Shown piece by piece: positions 1 through 8,694 of a stretch of 64,000 nucleotides of DNA. The position numbers and the translations under genes are program-made. Positions within the stretch are counted from its first letter, which is position 1. Each line of letters begins with the position of its first letter. The stretch is from contig JALNYO010000005.1 of assembly GCA_023229765.1 (NCBI GenBank), positions 81,849 through 145,848 of the forward strand. The letters run 5' to 3'. The stretch comes from Syntrophales bacterium. GTDB taxonomy: Bacteria; Desulfobacterota; Syntrophia; Syntrophales; UBA5619. The notes under the pieces were generated by a model. That model did no database searches. It was not told the DNA's origin and was given only the letters and a program-made list of their open reading frames with translations.

Positions 1-2
1 TG

Positions 3-839
3 CTCGGTGGCGCAACTACCGGCAATTTCTCACTGCCCGATTTCGACGATTTTCCCCTGGCCGATTATTTCGCGCCCGGTTTTGTCCTTCCCTACAGCGC
101 CTCCGGCGGCTGCTGGTGGCGGCGCTGTACGTTTTGTCCCGAGGTTGCCGAGGGCAATCCCTATCTGCCGATTTCTCCACCGCGGGTAATCGCAGATCTT
201 GCCGCCCTTGTTGAAAAGACGAAGCCGCGGCTGATCCATATGCTCGATAACGCGCTTGGCCCCACTCTGCTCGACGCATTCATTGCTAAAGCGCCCGGAG
301 CTCCGTGGTACGGGTTCGCCAGGGTTGACGCCCGCCTCGCTGATGTCGATTTTTGCCGGAGCTTGCGCAATTCCGGGTGCGTCATGCTGAAACTGGGAAT
401 AGAGTCCGGAGATCCATTTGTGCTGGAGGCGCTCCACAAGGGGATCGAACTGCCGGTTGTCGCCGCGGCTCTCAGGAACCTCCATAAGGTAGGGATTGCC
501 GCGTACGTCTATCTCCTTTTTGGAACACCCGCGGAAAACCGTGAAGCGGCGGGAAAAACCCTTTCCTTTGTCGAGGAGCATGCCGCTGAAATAACATTTC
601 TGAATCTTGCTATTTTCAACCTTCCCGCTAATGCGCCGGAGGCGGCGATGTACGCCCCTGGTGAGTTCTACGAGGGAGGCCTTTCGCTGTACCGTTCCTT
701 TGAACACCCGGAAGGCTGGAATAGGCGGGAGGTAAGACGCTTTTTAGATGGTGAATTTAAAAGAAATCCGTCTGTTGCAAAGATTGTCCGACGGGACCCA
801 CCTTTTTTTACATCCAACCATGCCCCGTTTTTTACATGA
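3..839 (+). CDS. Radical SAM protein, 5' truncated by the window edge
   Basis: The frame is open from the window edge to the TGA at 837-839. Near its start it has CWWRRCTFCPE, a C-x4-C-x2-C cluster of the kind that binds the 4Fe-4S cluster in B12-binding-domain radical SAM proteins, preceded by SASGG. Later LGIESGD and the segment around VYLLFGTPAEN fit the rest of a radical SAM barrel. The N-terminal part, where a cobalamin-binding domain would sit, lies outside the window. The substrate cannot be told. The stop codon touches the left end of a family 2 repeat element at 840, so the last residues (a Phe/Thr-rich tail) may have been altered by its insertion. Confidence 0.75.
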   Translation, partial: LGGATTGNFSLPDFDDFPLADYFAPGFVLPYSASGGCWWRRCTFCPEVAEGNPYLPISPPRVIADLAALVEKTKPRLIHMLDNALGPTLLDAFIAKAPGAPWYGFARVDARLADVDFCRSLRNSGCVMLKLGIESGDPFVLEALHKGIELPVVAAALRNLHKVGIAAYVYLLFGTPAENREAAGKTLSFVEEHAAEITFLNLAIFNLPANAPEAAMYAPGEFYEGGLSLYRSFEHPEGWNRREVRRFLDGEFKRNPSVAKIVRRDPPFFTSNHAPFFT

Positions 840-1171
840 GAGCCAATTGCAAAACCATTTGTCATTCCCGAAAGCGAAGCTTGATGAACTCGTCAAAAGT
901 CAATTTTCCCCTCCCCTGGCGGGAGGGGATGAAGGGGAGGGGGAAAGAACAGACGACAATACAGTAACTTATCACCCCCACCCTAACCCTCCCCCATCAA
1001 GGGGGAGGGAAGTTGGGACCTTTGACGAGAGCATCAAGCTTAATGTTCATAATGTCTCTATCGGGAAAGCGAAGCTTAATGTTCATAATATGGTTTTTCA
1101 AGCAGTTAGAACCAGATTCCCGCCCAGGAGCGTCGCGGGAATGACAGCGTTGGGAGTTTTGCAATTGGCTC
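840..1171. repeat. Family 2 inverted-repeat element with a second element nested inside
   Basis: The left end GAGCCAATTGCAAAAC and the right end GTTTTGCAATTGGCTC are inverted copies. Inside are CATTCCCG/GGGAATG arms and the phrase GCGAAGCTTAATGTTCAT. Other copies lie at 3152-3304, 24416-24546 and 50759-50911. This copy is longer because a separate element (879-1039) is inserted in it. No open frame here looks coding. This is a MITE-like element by structure; no transposase is linked to it in the window. Confidence 0.7.
879..1039. repeat. Nested inverted-repeat element inside the family 2 copy
   Basis: The left end GCTTGATGAACTCGTCAAAA is matched, inverted and with about three differences, by the right end TTTGACGAGAGCATCAAGC. 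The interior is rich in CCCTCCCC and GGGGAGGG runs. It splits the family 2 element, so it inserted later. This is the only copy in the window. Confidence 0.55.
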
Positions 1172-1235
1172 GAATGAGATGCCTTTTCCGCTATCTCCCT
1201 CAAAAACCCCCATGCCCTGGGAGGCACAACGAAGC

Positions 1236-1370
1236 ATGAAAATCCCCCCTTGCCCCCCTTTGGCAAAGGGGGGATGGGGGGATTTTCATATAAAGGTGTT
1301 CCCCAATTGTCCGAAGGGGAAGTTGATTAGCCCCTCTCTTTGGCAAAGAGGGGTTATGGGAGATTTTCAT
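1236..1370. repeat. Two family 1 palindromic repeats
   Basis: 1236-1289 reads ATGAAAATCCCCCC, a CCCCCCTTTGGCAAAGGGGGG hairpin in pieces, then GGGGGATTTTCAT. 1330-1370 is a shorter copy with CCCCTCTCTTTGGCAAAGAGGGG-type arms. They lie between the radical SAM gene and the 3' end of the convergent secretin gene, so they could act as a two-way transcription terminator; that role is inference. Confidence 0.65.
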
Positions 1371-1384
1371 TGCCCAGCCGCCGA

Positions 1385-2782
1385 TCAAGGCAGGCTATTC
1401 AGCAGCCGTTCCGTCAGAGGTCGAGGTTCTTTTCCCAGCTTCTCCTCCATCTGCCTGGTCTTTTCCAGCCCCTCGGCGTTCGGCTTCTCCAGATCGATGA
1501 TATGGGGGGTAATCAGGACGATCAGCTCGGATTTCCCGATACCCTCCTGCTGCTGGCCAAACAGGAGTCCCAATACGGGGATGCTCCCGATGCAGGGAAC
1601 TGCGTTCCGGGTTCCCGTCTTCGTATCCTCAATAAGACCGCCGATGAACATGGTCTGACCGTCTTTGGCCAGCATCGAGGTGCTGACCGTGGTGGTCTTC
1701 TGGTTGGGCAGCCCTGACGCGTCGAAGGTTACGGAATTGATCTGGGGTTTAACGTCGAGCAGAACATTGCCCGCATTGTCGATATAGGGGGTAATGTCCA
1801 GGATGGTGCCGGTCTCCAAAAAGGAGATATTTTCCGTTGTTCCTGTCGGTGTAAAGGTATTGGTTTTATATCCCTGACGGCCGCCGACCTGAACCCGTGA
1901 CGGCTTGCCATGGAGTGCCAGAATCTTGGGCGTCGAGAGGGTGTTAACCTGCGTTTTGGTCTGGAGGGCCTTGATGGCGGCGGTGAACTGATCCCTCGAT
2001 CCGGCGGCGGTTATCAGATTGCCCGTAAAGCCCATCCCCGTGGCAACGAAGCCTGTGGTGCCGATGGCAAGATCGCCAAAAACCTTCTGCCAGTCCATTC
2101 CCAGCGACATGTCATCCGTCAGGTTGACCTGCATGATCCGGGCCTCGATGAGCACCTGGCGCGGCGGCACATCCCAGTCCCGGAGCAGCGTCTCAATCTT
2201 GGCGATATTTTCTGGCGTATCCTCCACAATGATCGTCTGGGATGGTTCATGGAGGCGCACGGTACGCATGCCCGGAATGGCCGAAATGATTTCCTGAACC
2301 TTGGCGATGGCGATAAAATTCAGCCGGAAGACGCGGACCTGCAGCCCTCCTGCCGGAAAATCAGCGATCGGCTTGGGTTTATAGACATAGAAGCTGCCCT
2401 TCTCTTCCCGGATGGTAAAACCGCCGGCCAGGGCGATAGAACGGATGGCCTCTTCCAAGGTGACCTGATTGAGATGGATGCTAATCTTGCCGGTCACTTC
2501 CGGAGACATGATTACGTTGACATCCTGGTCCTGCGCCAAGGCATACAGGGCCTGACGGATATCGAGATCAAGGTAATTGTAACTCCTTCTCTGCGACGCA
2601 TCCGGAGGGTTAGGCGCTTTGACGACACCATTTTTCTGACCGGACGGCGACGCAATAATGGTAGCGGGAGACAGCGGCGCGCCGACTGCTTTTTCGGCAA
2701 GTAACGGGGTTGTAAGACCCAAAACAAGAAAAACACTCAGAAAGAAGCTGCTTTTGGAGTACTGCTTTCCGGATTTAATCAT
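1385..2782 (-). CDS. pilQ: Type IV pilus secretin, PilQ-type
   Basis: Outer-membrane secretin through which the type IV pilus leaves the cell. The 465 residues begin with a signal peptide (hydrophobic FFLSVFLVLGL ending near LLAEKA), then an STN/N0-like domain (about 70-130, with LDIRQALYALAQDQDVNV), an N1 domain (about 145-205, ending ETLLRDWDVP) and the secretin core (about 208-445, with VLIEARIMQVNL and IPVLGLLFG). It is short for PilQ because the AMIN domains are missing and only N0 and N1 precede the core. It is the last gene of the pilM-N-O-P-Q series, 540 bases after pilP, a gap filled with repeats. MshL-type naming is the alternative; the context favours PilQ. Confidence 0.85.
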   Translation of the reverse strand: MIKSGKQYSKSSFFLSVFLVLGLTTPLLAEKAVGAPLSPATIIASPSGQKNGVVKAPNPPDASQRRSYNYLDLDIRQALYALAQDQDVNVIMSPEVTGKISIHLNQVTLEEAIRSIALAGGFTIREEKGSFYVYKPKPIADFPAGGLQVRVFRLNFIAIAKVQEIISAIPGMRTVRLHEPSQTIIVEDTPENIAKIETLLRDWDVPPRQVLIEARIMQVNLTDDMSLGMDWQKVFGDLAIGTTGFVATGMGFTGNLITAAGSRDQFTAAIKALQTKTQVNTLSTPKILALHGKPSRVQVGGRQGYKTNTFTPTGTTENISFLETGTILDITPYIDNAGNVLLDVKPQINSVTFDASGLPNQKTTTVSTSMLAKDGQTMFIGGLIEDTKTGTRNAVPCIGSIPVLGLLFGQQQEGIGKSELIVLITPHIIDLEKPNAEGLEKTRQMEEKLGKEPRPLTERLLNSLP

Positions 2783-3322
2783 AATATGCTGTTAAACCTC
2801 CCCTGACCACCTTGTTCCGGAAACCAGTTCCGCTCCCTCCGGGAGAGCTTTGAATAACTGCCAATATTGTCATTTCGACCGAAGGGAGAAATCTTTAACT
2901 ATGCACGAACATTAAGATTTCTCGTAGCTAACGCTCCTCGAAATGACAAAATTCAAAGCTCCCTCCGGGCTTCCGGAACATGTCTCCAATTTACCATTAA
3001 TATCCAACTAACACCCCCGCCCGGGGTTAGGCACTGCGTAAGGATGAAAAACCAGCTCGAATCCCCCTGAAGTCCTCTTTGGCAAAGTAGGGTTAGGGGA
3101 GATTTTCATTGCCCCCTTGTGTGGGCAGGCCGTTATGAACGTTTAATATTTGAGATAATTGCAAAACTCCCCATTCTTGTCATTCCCGCAACGATTCTGA
3201 GCGGGAATCTGGTTCTAACTGCTTGAAAAACCATATTATGAACATGAAGCTTCGCTTTCCCGATAGAGACATTCGGGAATGACAAATGGTTTTGCAATTG
3301 CCTCAATTGTTAAAAATCGTAT
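2783..3322. repeat. Repeat-filled gap between pilP and pilQ
   Basis: This 540-base gap has no gene. 2831-2976 is a family 3 element: GCTCCCTCCGGGAGAGCTTTG at the left is mirrored by CAAAGCTCCCTCCGGG at the right, around GTCATTTCGACC, GAGAAATCTT, AAGATTTCTC and CTCGAAATGAC. 3062-3109 is a degenerate family 1 copy ending GGGGAGATTTTCAT. 3152-3304 is a family 2 element. The pilQ transcript, if it starts upstream, must read through all three. Confidence 0.7.
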
Positions 3323-3829
3323 TCAGGGTGACCGTTCCTCGACGCCGGTCAGTGTGTTCAGCATTACCTGCCTTCCTTCCCCCACGAGGGTGACCTGATC
3401 CTTTGTAATGGAAACTACCTCTAAACCGGCTATCCGGTCCCCCCTTCGGAGAAAATGGCCATTGATGATTGCCAGCGGATGCGTGCCGCCAACGATCGTT
3501 CCGGAAAGTTGCAGCTTCGGCAACGGTTGCAATGGCACTGCCGCAACGGCTGACGACGAAAACTTGGTTGCCGGCGGCTTTACCGGGGCGAAGATATCGC
3601 GAAGCCGGGTCCTCAGTCCTTCGGGAGCCATTCTTTGCCTTTCTGCTGCCGGCTGGAGGCTCTTGGTAACGATGGTCGGGACTTTGACCACAGCCGGAAT
3701 CGCTACGCCGCCTTTCGGATGCTTAAATAACGCGACTTTACCGTGAAAAAAGCGAAAATATCCCACGAGAACAAAGACCACGGCCAATCCGATGACCATA
3801 TACAGCTTTGCGCGTTCCCGGTTTGCCAT
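3323..3829 (-). CDS. pilP: PilP-like type IV pilus assembly protein
   Basis: A 168-residue protein with one N-terminal membrane segment (about 10-26, MVIGLAVVFVLVGYF), a Pro/Ala-rich linker and a small C-terminal beta domain (about 100-160: LQLSGTIVGG, FLRRGDRIAGLEVVSI, VTLVGEGRQVML). This layout is that of PilP and the GspC HR domain, which join the inner-membrane PilNO complex to the secretin. PilP proper is usually a lipoprotein; here there is a membrane anchor and no lipobox, so the assignment rests on fold pattern and on its place between pilO and pilQ. It begins 12 bases after pilO. Confidence 0.7.
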   Translation of the reverse strand: MANRERAKLYMVIGLAVVFVLVGYFRFFHGKVALFKHPKGGVAIPAVVKVPTIVTKSLQPAAERQRMAPEGLRTRLRDIFAPVKPPATKFSSSAVAAVPLQPLPKLQLSGTIVGGTHPLAIINGHFLRRGDRIAGLEVVSITKDQVTLVGEGRQVMLNTLTGVEERSP

Positions 3830-3841
3830 AGATACAACTCC

Positions 3842-4420
3842 TTACCTGCCGGGCCCGGGGGCTTTTGTTTCAAAGGCCAGCAACGTCAGCTCAACCTGGC
3901 AATTCCCCTGGGCAGACTCGGGACCGGAAATGGTGATTTTTCCCGGTATTAAAAGCTGCTCCATCGTTTCCACGTCATAAAAAAAACGATAGATTTGCAC
4001 AAAACTGCCCTGAAACACCAGGCGGATAGGGATCTTCGTGTACAGTTCTTCAGAAACGGGAGCCTGGGGCTGGAGGGTCGCCAGGGTGATCTGCCGCTCC
4101 TTCATGCGGGCATGCAGCTTTTTGATCAGGGCGCCCATCTCGATATGCGGCGGAATGCGGAGAAAAAGGTTTGCCGTGTCATTCTGCACCTGACTGCGAG
4201 CTGTTTTGAGGCTATTAATATTTCCTTCCGCCAGTTTCAGATCCGTCCATTCCCGTTCCGCGTAGTCCTTTTCCTGCTGCAACTGGCGCTTATGGGTAAA
4301 GCTGTTGCCCCCAATCCAAAGGAGGCCGCCGATGACGGTTACGAGGACAATGGCCAGACCGGCGCGGTCCAGATATCGGATCATTTTGCTCTTCACGGCG
4401 CCTCCTTCGCAAGATCGCAT
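3842..4420 (-). CDS. pilO: PilO-like inner-membrane alignment protein
   Basis: A 192-residue protein with one membrane segment (about 17-33, AGLAIVLVTVIGGLLWIGG), a coiled-coil stretch rich in Lys and Glu (about 40-75), then a ferredoxin-like domain containing IPIRLVFQGSFVQIYRFFYDVET, the typical PilO/GspM pattern. PilO pairs with PilN in the periplasm. The start overlaps the end of pilN by 28 bases. The first internal ATG, at 4387 (MIRYLDRAGL), would remove this overlap and is a plausible start. Confidence 0.8.
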   Translation of the reverse strand: MRSCEGGAVKSKMIRYLDRAGLAIVLVTVIGGLLWIGGNSFTHKRQLQQEKDYAEREWTDLKLAEGNINSLKTARSQVQNDTANLFLRIPPHIEMGALIKKLHARMKERQITLATLQPQAPVSEELYTKIPIRLVFQGSFVQIYRFFYDVETMEQLLIPGKITISGPESAQGNCQVELTLLAFETKAPGPGR

Positions 4421-4968
4421 TCAATCTGAAACTGCACCAAAGCAGTCCCCGAGAGCTTGTCCTGCGATTCCTGTGCGGATTTCAATACCACCAGCCGGAA
4501 CATCGGCTCGCCGGAAAGCCGCTGAATAAATGTACCGAGGGCTTCATGGGAATGGGAAAACCCCATCAGACTGAGATGCAGAGTGCGGTCCTGGGCGGTA
4601 TCTAAGACAAGCTGCTGCAGCCAGGTCATATCATTCATGATGTCGGCCAGCTTCGCCAGTAGCGAGGAGTACGATCGCCGTTGCTCAATCAAGGCGACCA
4701 ATTGCCCCTGTACCCGGCGGGCAATGTCGAGTTCATTCTGCTCTTTTCGGATGTCGCCAACTATTTTTGTAAGGGTCGCTGCCTTAACTTTTATGGCGCC
4801 CTGCCGGTTCTGTGTTTCCTCGTACACCCTGCGATTCTGATATCCGTGGGCGGCCAAAATGAGCGCGGCCATCACAACCAGAATACTTAGCCATAAAAGG
4901 AGGTGGCGGATCAGGCTGCTCCGTTCCAGTATTTCCCCGGGGATCAGATTGATGTCTCTTACAGCCAT
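4393..4968 (-). CDS. pilN: PilN-like inner-membrane protein
   Basis: The N-terminus MAVRDINLIPGE carries the short cytoplasmic INLxP motif that binds the groove of PilM, followed by a membrane segment (about 22-42, HLLLWLSILVVMAALILA), a coiled coil (about 45-95) and a C-terminal periplasmic domain with LTWLQQLVLDTAQD. This is the standard PilN build. It overlaps the end of pilM by 10 bases. Confidence 0.85.
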   Translation of the reverse strand: MAVRDINLIPGEILERSSLIRHLLLWLSILVVMAALILAAHGYQNRRVYEETQNRQGAIKVKAATLTKIVGDIRKEQNELDIARRVQGQLVALIEQRRSYSSLLAKLADIMNDMTWLQQLVLDTAQDRTLHLSLMGFSHSHEALGTFIQRLSGEPMFRLVVLKSAQESQDKLSGTALVQFQIECDLAKEAP

Positions 4969-6062
4969 GGCAATTCTCGCATAGCCAACCCCAGCGCCGG
5001 CGCCTGGGAAATCTCCCCGGACTGCGGCAGGGGACGTTTAATGCCGGCAATGTCTAAATGGTCTTTAAGATTAACAAGTTGAACTGGTATGTCCACCTGT
5101 TTTTCTATATAGCTGTCCAGATGGGAAATCAGGCCCGCCAGGCCGTACAGGTAAAGCTTGCCAAAGACCACATTTTCCCGGATGGAACGCACATAGCCTA
5201 TCGCATTGTGACAATCATAGGCCAACCCATTGACGGTGGGCGAGATAATCTGGAAGATGGCACGGGAAATATTCCTGATCTCGCCATCCAGCCCGTTGTC
5301 AGCGGTTTCCTCTTCCAGGATATTCCCCTGTTCCATGTATCCCAAACCGTAGGTCGAAAGCAGCTTGACCGACTCCGGGCCTCCCGCCGGCAGCGCCAGA
5401 CTGGTCTCCACCTTTTCCCGCAGCAACTGGAGCCCCCAGGAAATTTCCGAAATGGAAAGGATCCCTTCGCCGGTGATCACGGCCAGCATAATACCGGTGC
5501 GTCCGAGATGGCAAATAATATCGGCCTGATCCGTAGGGGCAAACAGGCCACGATGAAGACGGATAAGGGAAGCCACGTAGAAATCGATGACCTCTGCCTT
5601 AAACCCTGCCCGGCGCAGGACGGCGAGCCAAAGGTCAACAACCTGTCGGCGGGCGGCCACAACGGTGGCATGGCAGCTCTCCTTGATCTGGAAGAGAGAG
5701 GGATAATCGATCAAGGCCTCCTCTATGGGATAGGATAGTAATTTCGAGGCCTCACGGAGGATGCCCTCCTCGGGATCTTCCTGGGGGTTGAAGGGGAAGT
5801 GAATGGGGAAGAACGACAGATCCTGGAGAGGGAGATTGAAGACCACCCGCCGCCCTGTGAAGAAACCACAGGAGTGGACCGTCTTCAGGGCATCAACAAG
5901 TGCTTCATCTTTCCCTGCATCTGCTCCGGACTGCGCGGGGAGCGGCAGGCACAACAGTCCTCGCACCCGAGGACCATGGCGACCCTTCCGGAACTGGGCG
6001 GCAGTAAGACACCCATCATTCAGGTCAATGCCAATCGGATATGTCGTCGCCAATTCACGCAT
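4959..6062 (-). CDS. pilM: PilM-like actin-fold pilus assembly ATPase
   Basis: A 367-residue protein of the PilM/FtsA actin-like family, starting PIGIDLNDGCLTAAQ (phosphate-1 loop). It has the usual middle region with a DYP segment and CHLGRTGIMLAVI (phosphate-2 loop region). PilM is cytoplasmic and holds the N-terminus of PilN. It opens the pilM-N-O-P-Q block, which follows the minor pilin genes with a 58-base gap. Confidence 0.85.
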   Translation of the reverse strand: MRELATTYPIGIDLNDGCLTAAQFRKGRHGPRVRGLLCLPLPAQSGADAGKDEALVDALKTVHSCGFFTGRRVVFNLPLQDLSFFPIHFPFNPQEDPEEGILREASKLLSYPIEEALIDYPSLFQIKESCHATVVAARRQVVDLWLAVLRRAGFKAEVIDFYVASLIRLHRGLFAPTDQADIICHLGRTGIMLAVITGEGILSISEISWGLQLLREKVETSLALPAGGPESVKLLSTYGLGYMEQGNILEEETADNGLDGEIRNISRAIFQIISPTVNGLAYDCHNAIGYVRSIRENVVFGKLYLYGLAGLISHLDSYIEKQVDIPVQLVNLKDHLDIAGIKRPLPQSGEISQAPALGLAMRELPWL

Positions 6063-6120
6063 TTTGTTCGTTTAGTCCACCTATCTACTAATGTCAATGA
6101 CAATAACTATTCACCGTCGC

Positions 6121-8694
6121 TTACGGCCCGTACACCTGCGGCTCGCTCTTCAGGAATAACGTCCTTACCCGGTTGTTTTTGGTATCGCCGATATAGATGC
6201 GGCCGCCGCCTTTAGTCATCCCCAGGGCGACGCCGGCAGGGGATCTGAGCCAAGCCTGCGCTGCCGGCTGGTTGTCTCCATTGTATCCGTTGTTTGTCTT
6301 GGTGCCGGCCATGGTGCGGATGACGCCGTGGTCGATGGTAGCGGCGGGGTTATTTACCAGCCGTAAGGCATGGTTGCCCGTATCGGCAATATAGATGTTT
6401 CCCGCCCCATCCACGGCGACCGCCTGGGGGATGTTGAGCTGAGCCGCCGTCGCGGCTGCCCCATCTCCCGAATAACCCGCTGATCCCACACCGGCCACCG
6501 TGCTGATGATGCTGTTTGTATTGACGATCTTCCGGATACAATGGTTGTTCGTATCGGCAATATAAAGATCGTTTACCATGTTGATAAAAATCCCTGTGGG
6601 GGTGTCTAACTGCGCGGCAGCACAAATGCCTCCATCGCCGGAATAGCCTGCCACCCCCGTACCGGCCACCGTGGTGATTTCGTCATTTTTTATCTTCCTG
6701 ATCCGATGATTGTTCGTATCGGTAATAAAGATGTCCCCTTTGCTATCGATAGCAACGCCCTGAGGCCCATTGAGCTGCGCCGCAGTCGCATCGCCCTTAT
6801 CCCCGGAATAGCCCGCTACCCCTGTACCTGCCACCGTAATGATATTGCTGCAGTTGCTGCTGCAACTGCTATCGGTGATAACTCCGGCGACGGCCTTCAC
6901 TTGGCGAATCTTGTTGTTTACCGTATCGGCGATATATAGATTTCCCGAGGTGTCAACGGCAACGCCTGTCGGTGAATTCAATGTGGTATTTACCGCCAGG
7001 ATGTTGTCGACCGGATACCCTGCCGGTTCGGTGGCGGTGCCGGTGCCGGCGACGGTGACGAGGGCGTTGGTCGCCGTATCCAGCTTCCGTATGCGGTGAT
7101 TTGCGGAATCGGCGATATAGAGAAACAGCTTTTTCAGGACGGCATCGTAGTATGTGGCCATCCCTTGGGGGGAGTTCAGACCGGGACCCACCGTCATGGG
7201 CAGGGTGGAGATGATGTTAGTGAGGCTCACCTGCCGGAGGCAGGAGTTGTTGGTATCGGCAATGATTACCTCGCCCGTGTTTTTCACACAGACGCCCGTC
7301 GGCCAGTCAATCCGCGCCGTGGTTGCCGTCCCTCCGTCTCCGGAATAACCGGCGACGCCGGCGGTGTTGACAATGGTATTGATATACCCATCGGCCGCCG
7401 TCACTTTTCTGATCCGGTGATTTCCGGAATCGGCAATAAAGATATTTCCGCTGGCATCCACCCAGACCCCATAAGGGCTGTTGAGCCGCGCCAAAGTTGC
7501 GGCCCCTCCGTCAACCGCATAACCGTTGGAGGTCCCGGCGATGGTACTGATATACCCATCGGCCGCCGTCACTTTTCTGATCCGATCATTTCCCGTGTCG
7601 GAGATAAAGATGTTCATGTCGCTGTCCACAAAAACCGACCGCGGGCCATTGAGCGTAGCCGCTGTGGCGGCGCCTCCGTCACCCAGTGGATGTGTACCAT
7701 CGGTTCGATTACCGGACGTGTTTACGATGGTCGTGATGATGCCGGTGGCTACCGTCACTTTTCTGATCCGATTGTTGCCCGTATCGGTAATGTTTTTGTC
7801 CATATCGGCGATATAGAGATTTCCCAGTGCATCCGCCCAGACTCCTGAGGGACTGTTGAGCCGTGCCGCCATAGCGAGGCCTTCGTCTCCCGATGAACCG
7901 CCGCCGCCGGTCGTGTTGACTACCGTGCTGATGATGCCCGCCGCTATTTTACGGATGCGGTTGTTATTCGTGTCGGCGATGTAGATATTCCCCGAGGTAT
8001 CAACACAGACACCACTCGGGGAATCGAGTTGGGCCAGGGTCGCCAGTCCGCCGTCACCGCTGAATCCGCTCTTGCCTGTGCCCGCTACCCGGAGAATGGC
8101 GCCGGACAGGGCATCCATCTTCCAGATTGAGTGGTTGTCATAATCGGCAAAAATGATGTTGCCGGCGCTGTCGGCACAGGCCTGTCTGGGTTTTGCGACC
8201 GGCGGCAGGGGATTCGAGATATTGTAGCGGAAGGACTTATTTACCGGTCGTAAAGCATACGGGGCCGTCACCGAGACGATGATGGCATCCTTGTAATCGA
8301 TCAGCGCCGAGTAGGTAGCGGTATCCGGACCAAACACCTTCCGATTGTAGGTTCTACCCTGATAGGGATAATCTTCTCCGGCCGGGACGGTGCGCCAGGA
8401 GGGATCCCCCGTCAGTTTCCACACGGACTGTTCGATGACGGCCAGTTGATCGAGATAGGTCTGCGCGTCAACGGTCCGGTTGGTGGCCATCCTGCCCTGC
8501 ATGCCCGCTTTAAAATTCAGGGACATGGCCGTCACGGCCAGCAGAAGCAGCAGAGCAAGCAGGATAACGAGGATAAACCCTTTTTCTTTCCTTGGCTTGG
8601 CATGAAAATCCCCCCATCCCCCCTTTGTCAAAGGGGGGTAAGGGGGGATTTTCATGCTTCTTTGTGCCCGTGACGGGCATGGAGGGTTAGACAT
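6121..8694 (-). CDS. PilX/GspK-like prepilin fused to twelve NHL repeats
   Basis: The start chosen is the ATG at 8694, which overlaps the stop of the preceding pilin gene (TAATG), so translation is coupled. Residues 2-34 are encoded largely by a family 1 repeat element. Then KEKGFILVILLALLLLLAV is a type III (prepilin) signal with cleavage after Gly. Position 5 of the mature protein is Ile, not Glu, as in tip pilins of the GspK/PilX type. After about 120 pilin-like residues there are twelve NHL units of the form LNSP.GV.VD..GN.YIADT.N..IRK, enough for two six-bladed propellers. I infer a pilus-tip protein that carries a large binding domain outside the cell. A PilY1 homologue is not seen in the window, and this protein may take that place. 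Confidence 0.75.
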   Translation of the reverse strand: MSNPPCPSRAQRSMKIPPYPPLTKGGWGDFHAKPRKEKGFILVILLALLLLLAVTAMSLNFKAGMQGRMATNRTVDAQTYLDQLAVIEQSVWKLTGDPSWRTVPAGEDYPYQGRTYNRKVFGPDTATYSALIDYKDAIIVSVTAPYALRPVNKSFRYNISNPLPPVAKPRQACADSAGNIIFADYDNHSIWKMDALSGAILRVAGTGKSGFSGDGGLATLAQLDSPSGVCVDTSGNIYIADTNNNRIRKIAAGIISTVVNTTGGGGSSGDEGLAMAARLNSPSGVWADALGNLYIADMDKNITDTGNNRIRKVTVATGIITTIVNTSGNRTDGTHPLGDGGAATAATLNGPRSVFVDSDMNIFISDTGNDRIRKVTAADGYISTIAGTSNGYAVDGGAATLARLNSPYGVWVDASGNIFIADSGNHRIRKVTAADGYINTIVNTAGVAGYSGDGGTATTARIDWPTGVCVKNTGEVIIADTNNSCLRQVSLTNIISTLPMTVGPGLNSPQGMATYYDAVLKKLFLYIADSANHRIRKLDTATNALVTVAGTGTATEPAGYPVDNILAVNTTLNSPTGVAVDTSGNLYIADTVNNKIRQVKAVAGVITDSSCSSNCSNIITVAGTGVAGYSGDKGDATAAQLNGPQGVAIDSKGDIFITDTNNHRIRKIKNDEITTVAGTGVAGYSGDGGICAAAQLDTPTGIFINMVNDLYIADTNNHCIRKIVNTNSIISTVAGVGSAGYSGDGAAATAAQLNIPQAVAVDGAGNIYIADTGNHALRLVNNPAATIDHGVIRTMAGTKTNNGYNGDNQPAAQAWLRSPAGVALGMTKGGGRIYIGDTKNNRVRTLFLKSEPQVYGP
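8602..8655. repeat. Family 1 palindrome inside a coding region
   Basis: ATGAAAATCCCCCC at the left and GGGGGGATTTTCAT at the right flank a central CCCCTTTGTCAAAGGGG hairpin. It lies between the start codon at 8694 and the prepilin signal of the pilin-NHL gene and is open in the used frame, giving a Pro/Gly-rich leader. No start codon in that frame lies between the element and the signal. Confidence 0.75.

Noticed and set aside
748..1717. Open frames on both strands over the repeat region and the 3' end of pilQ
   Set aside because: They run through the repeat elements and antisense to the secretin gene; peptides such as KIPPSPLCQRG come from the family 1 palindrome.
5058..5738. A 226-residue open frame on the plus strand
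   Set aside because: Antisense to pilM, without its own motifs.
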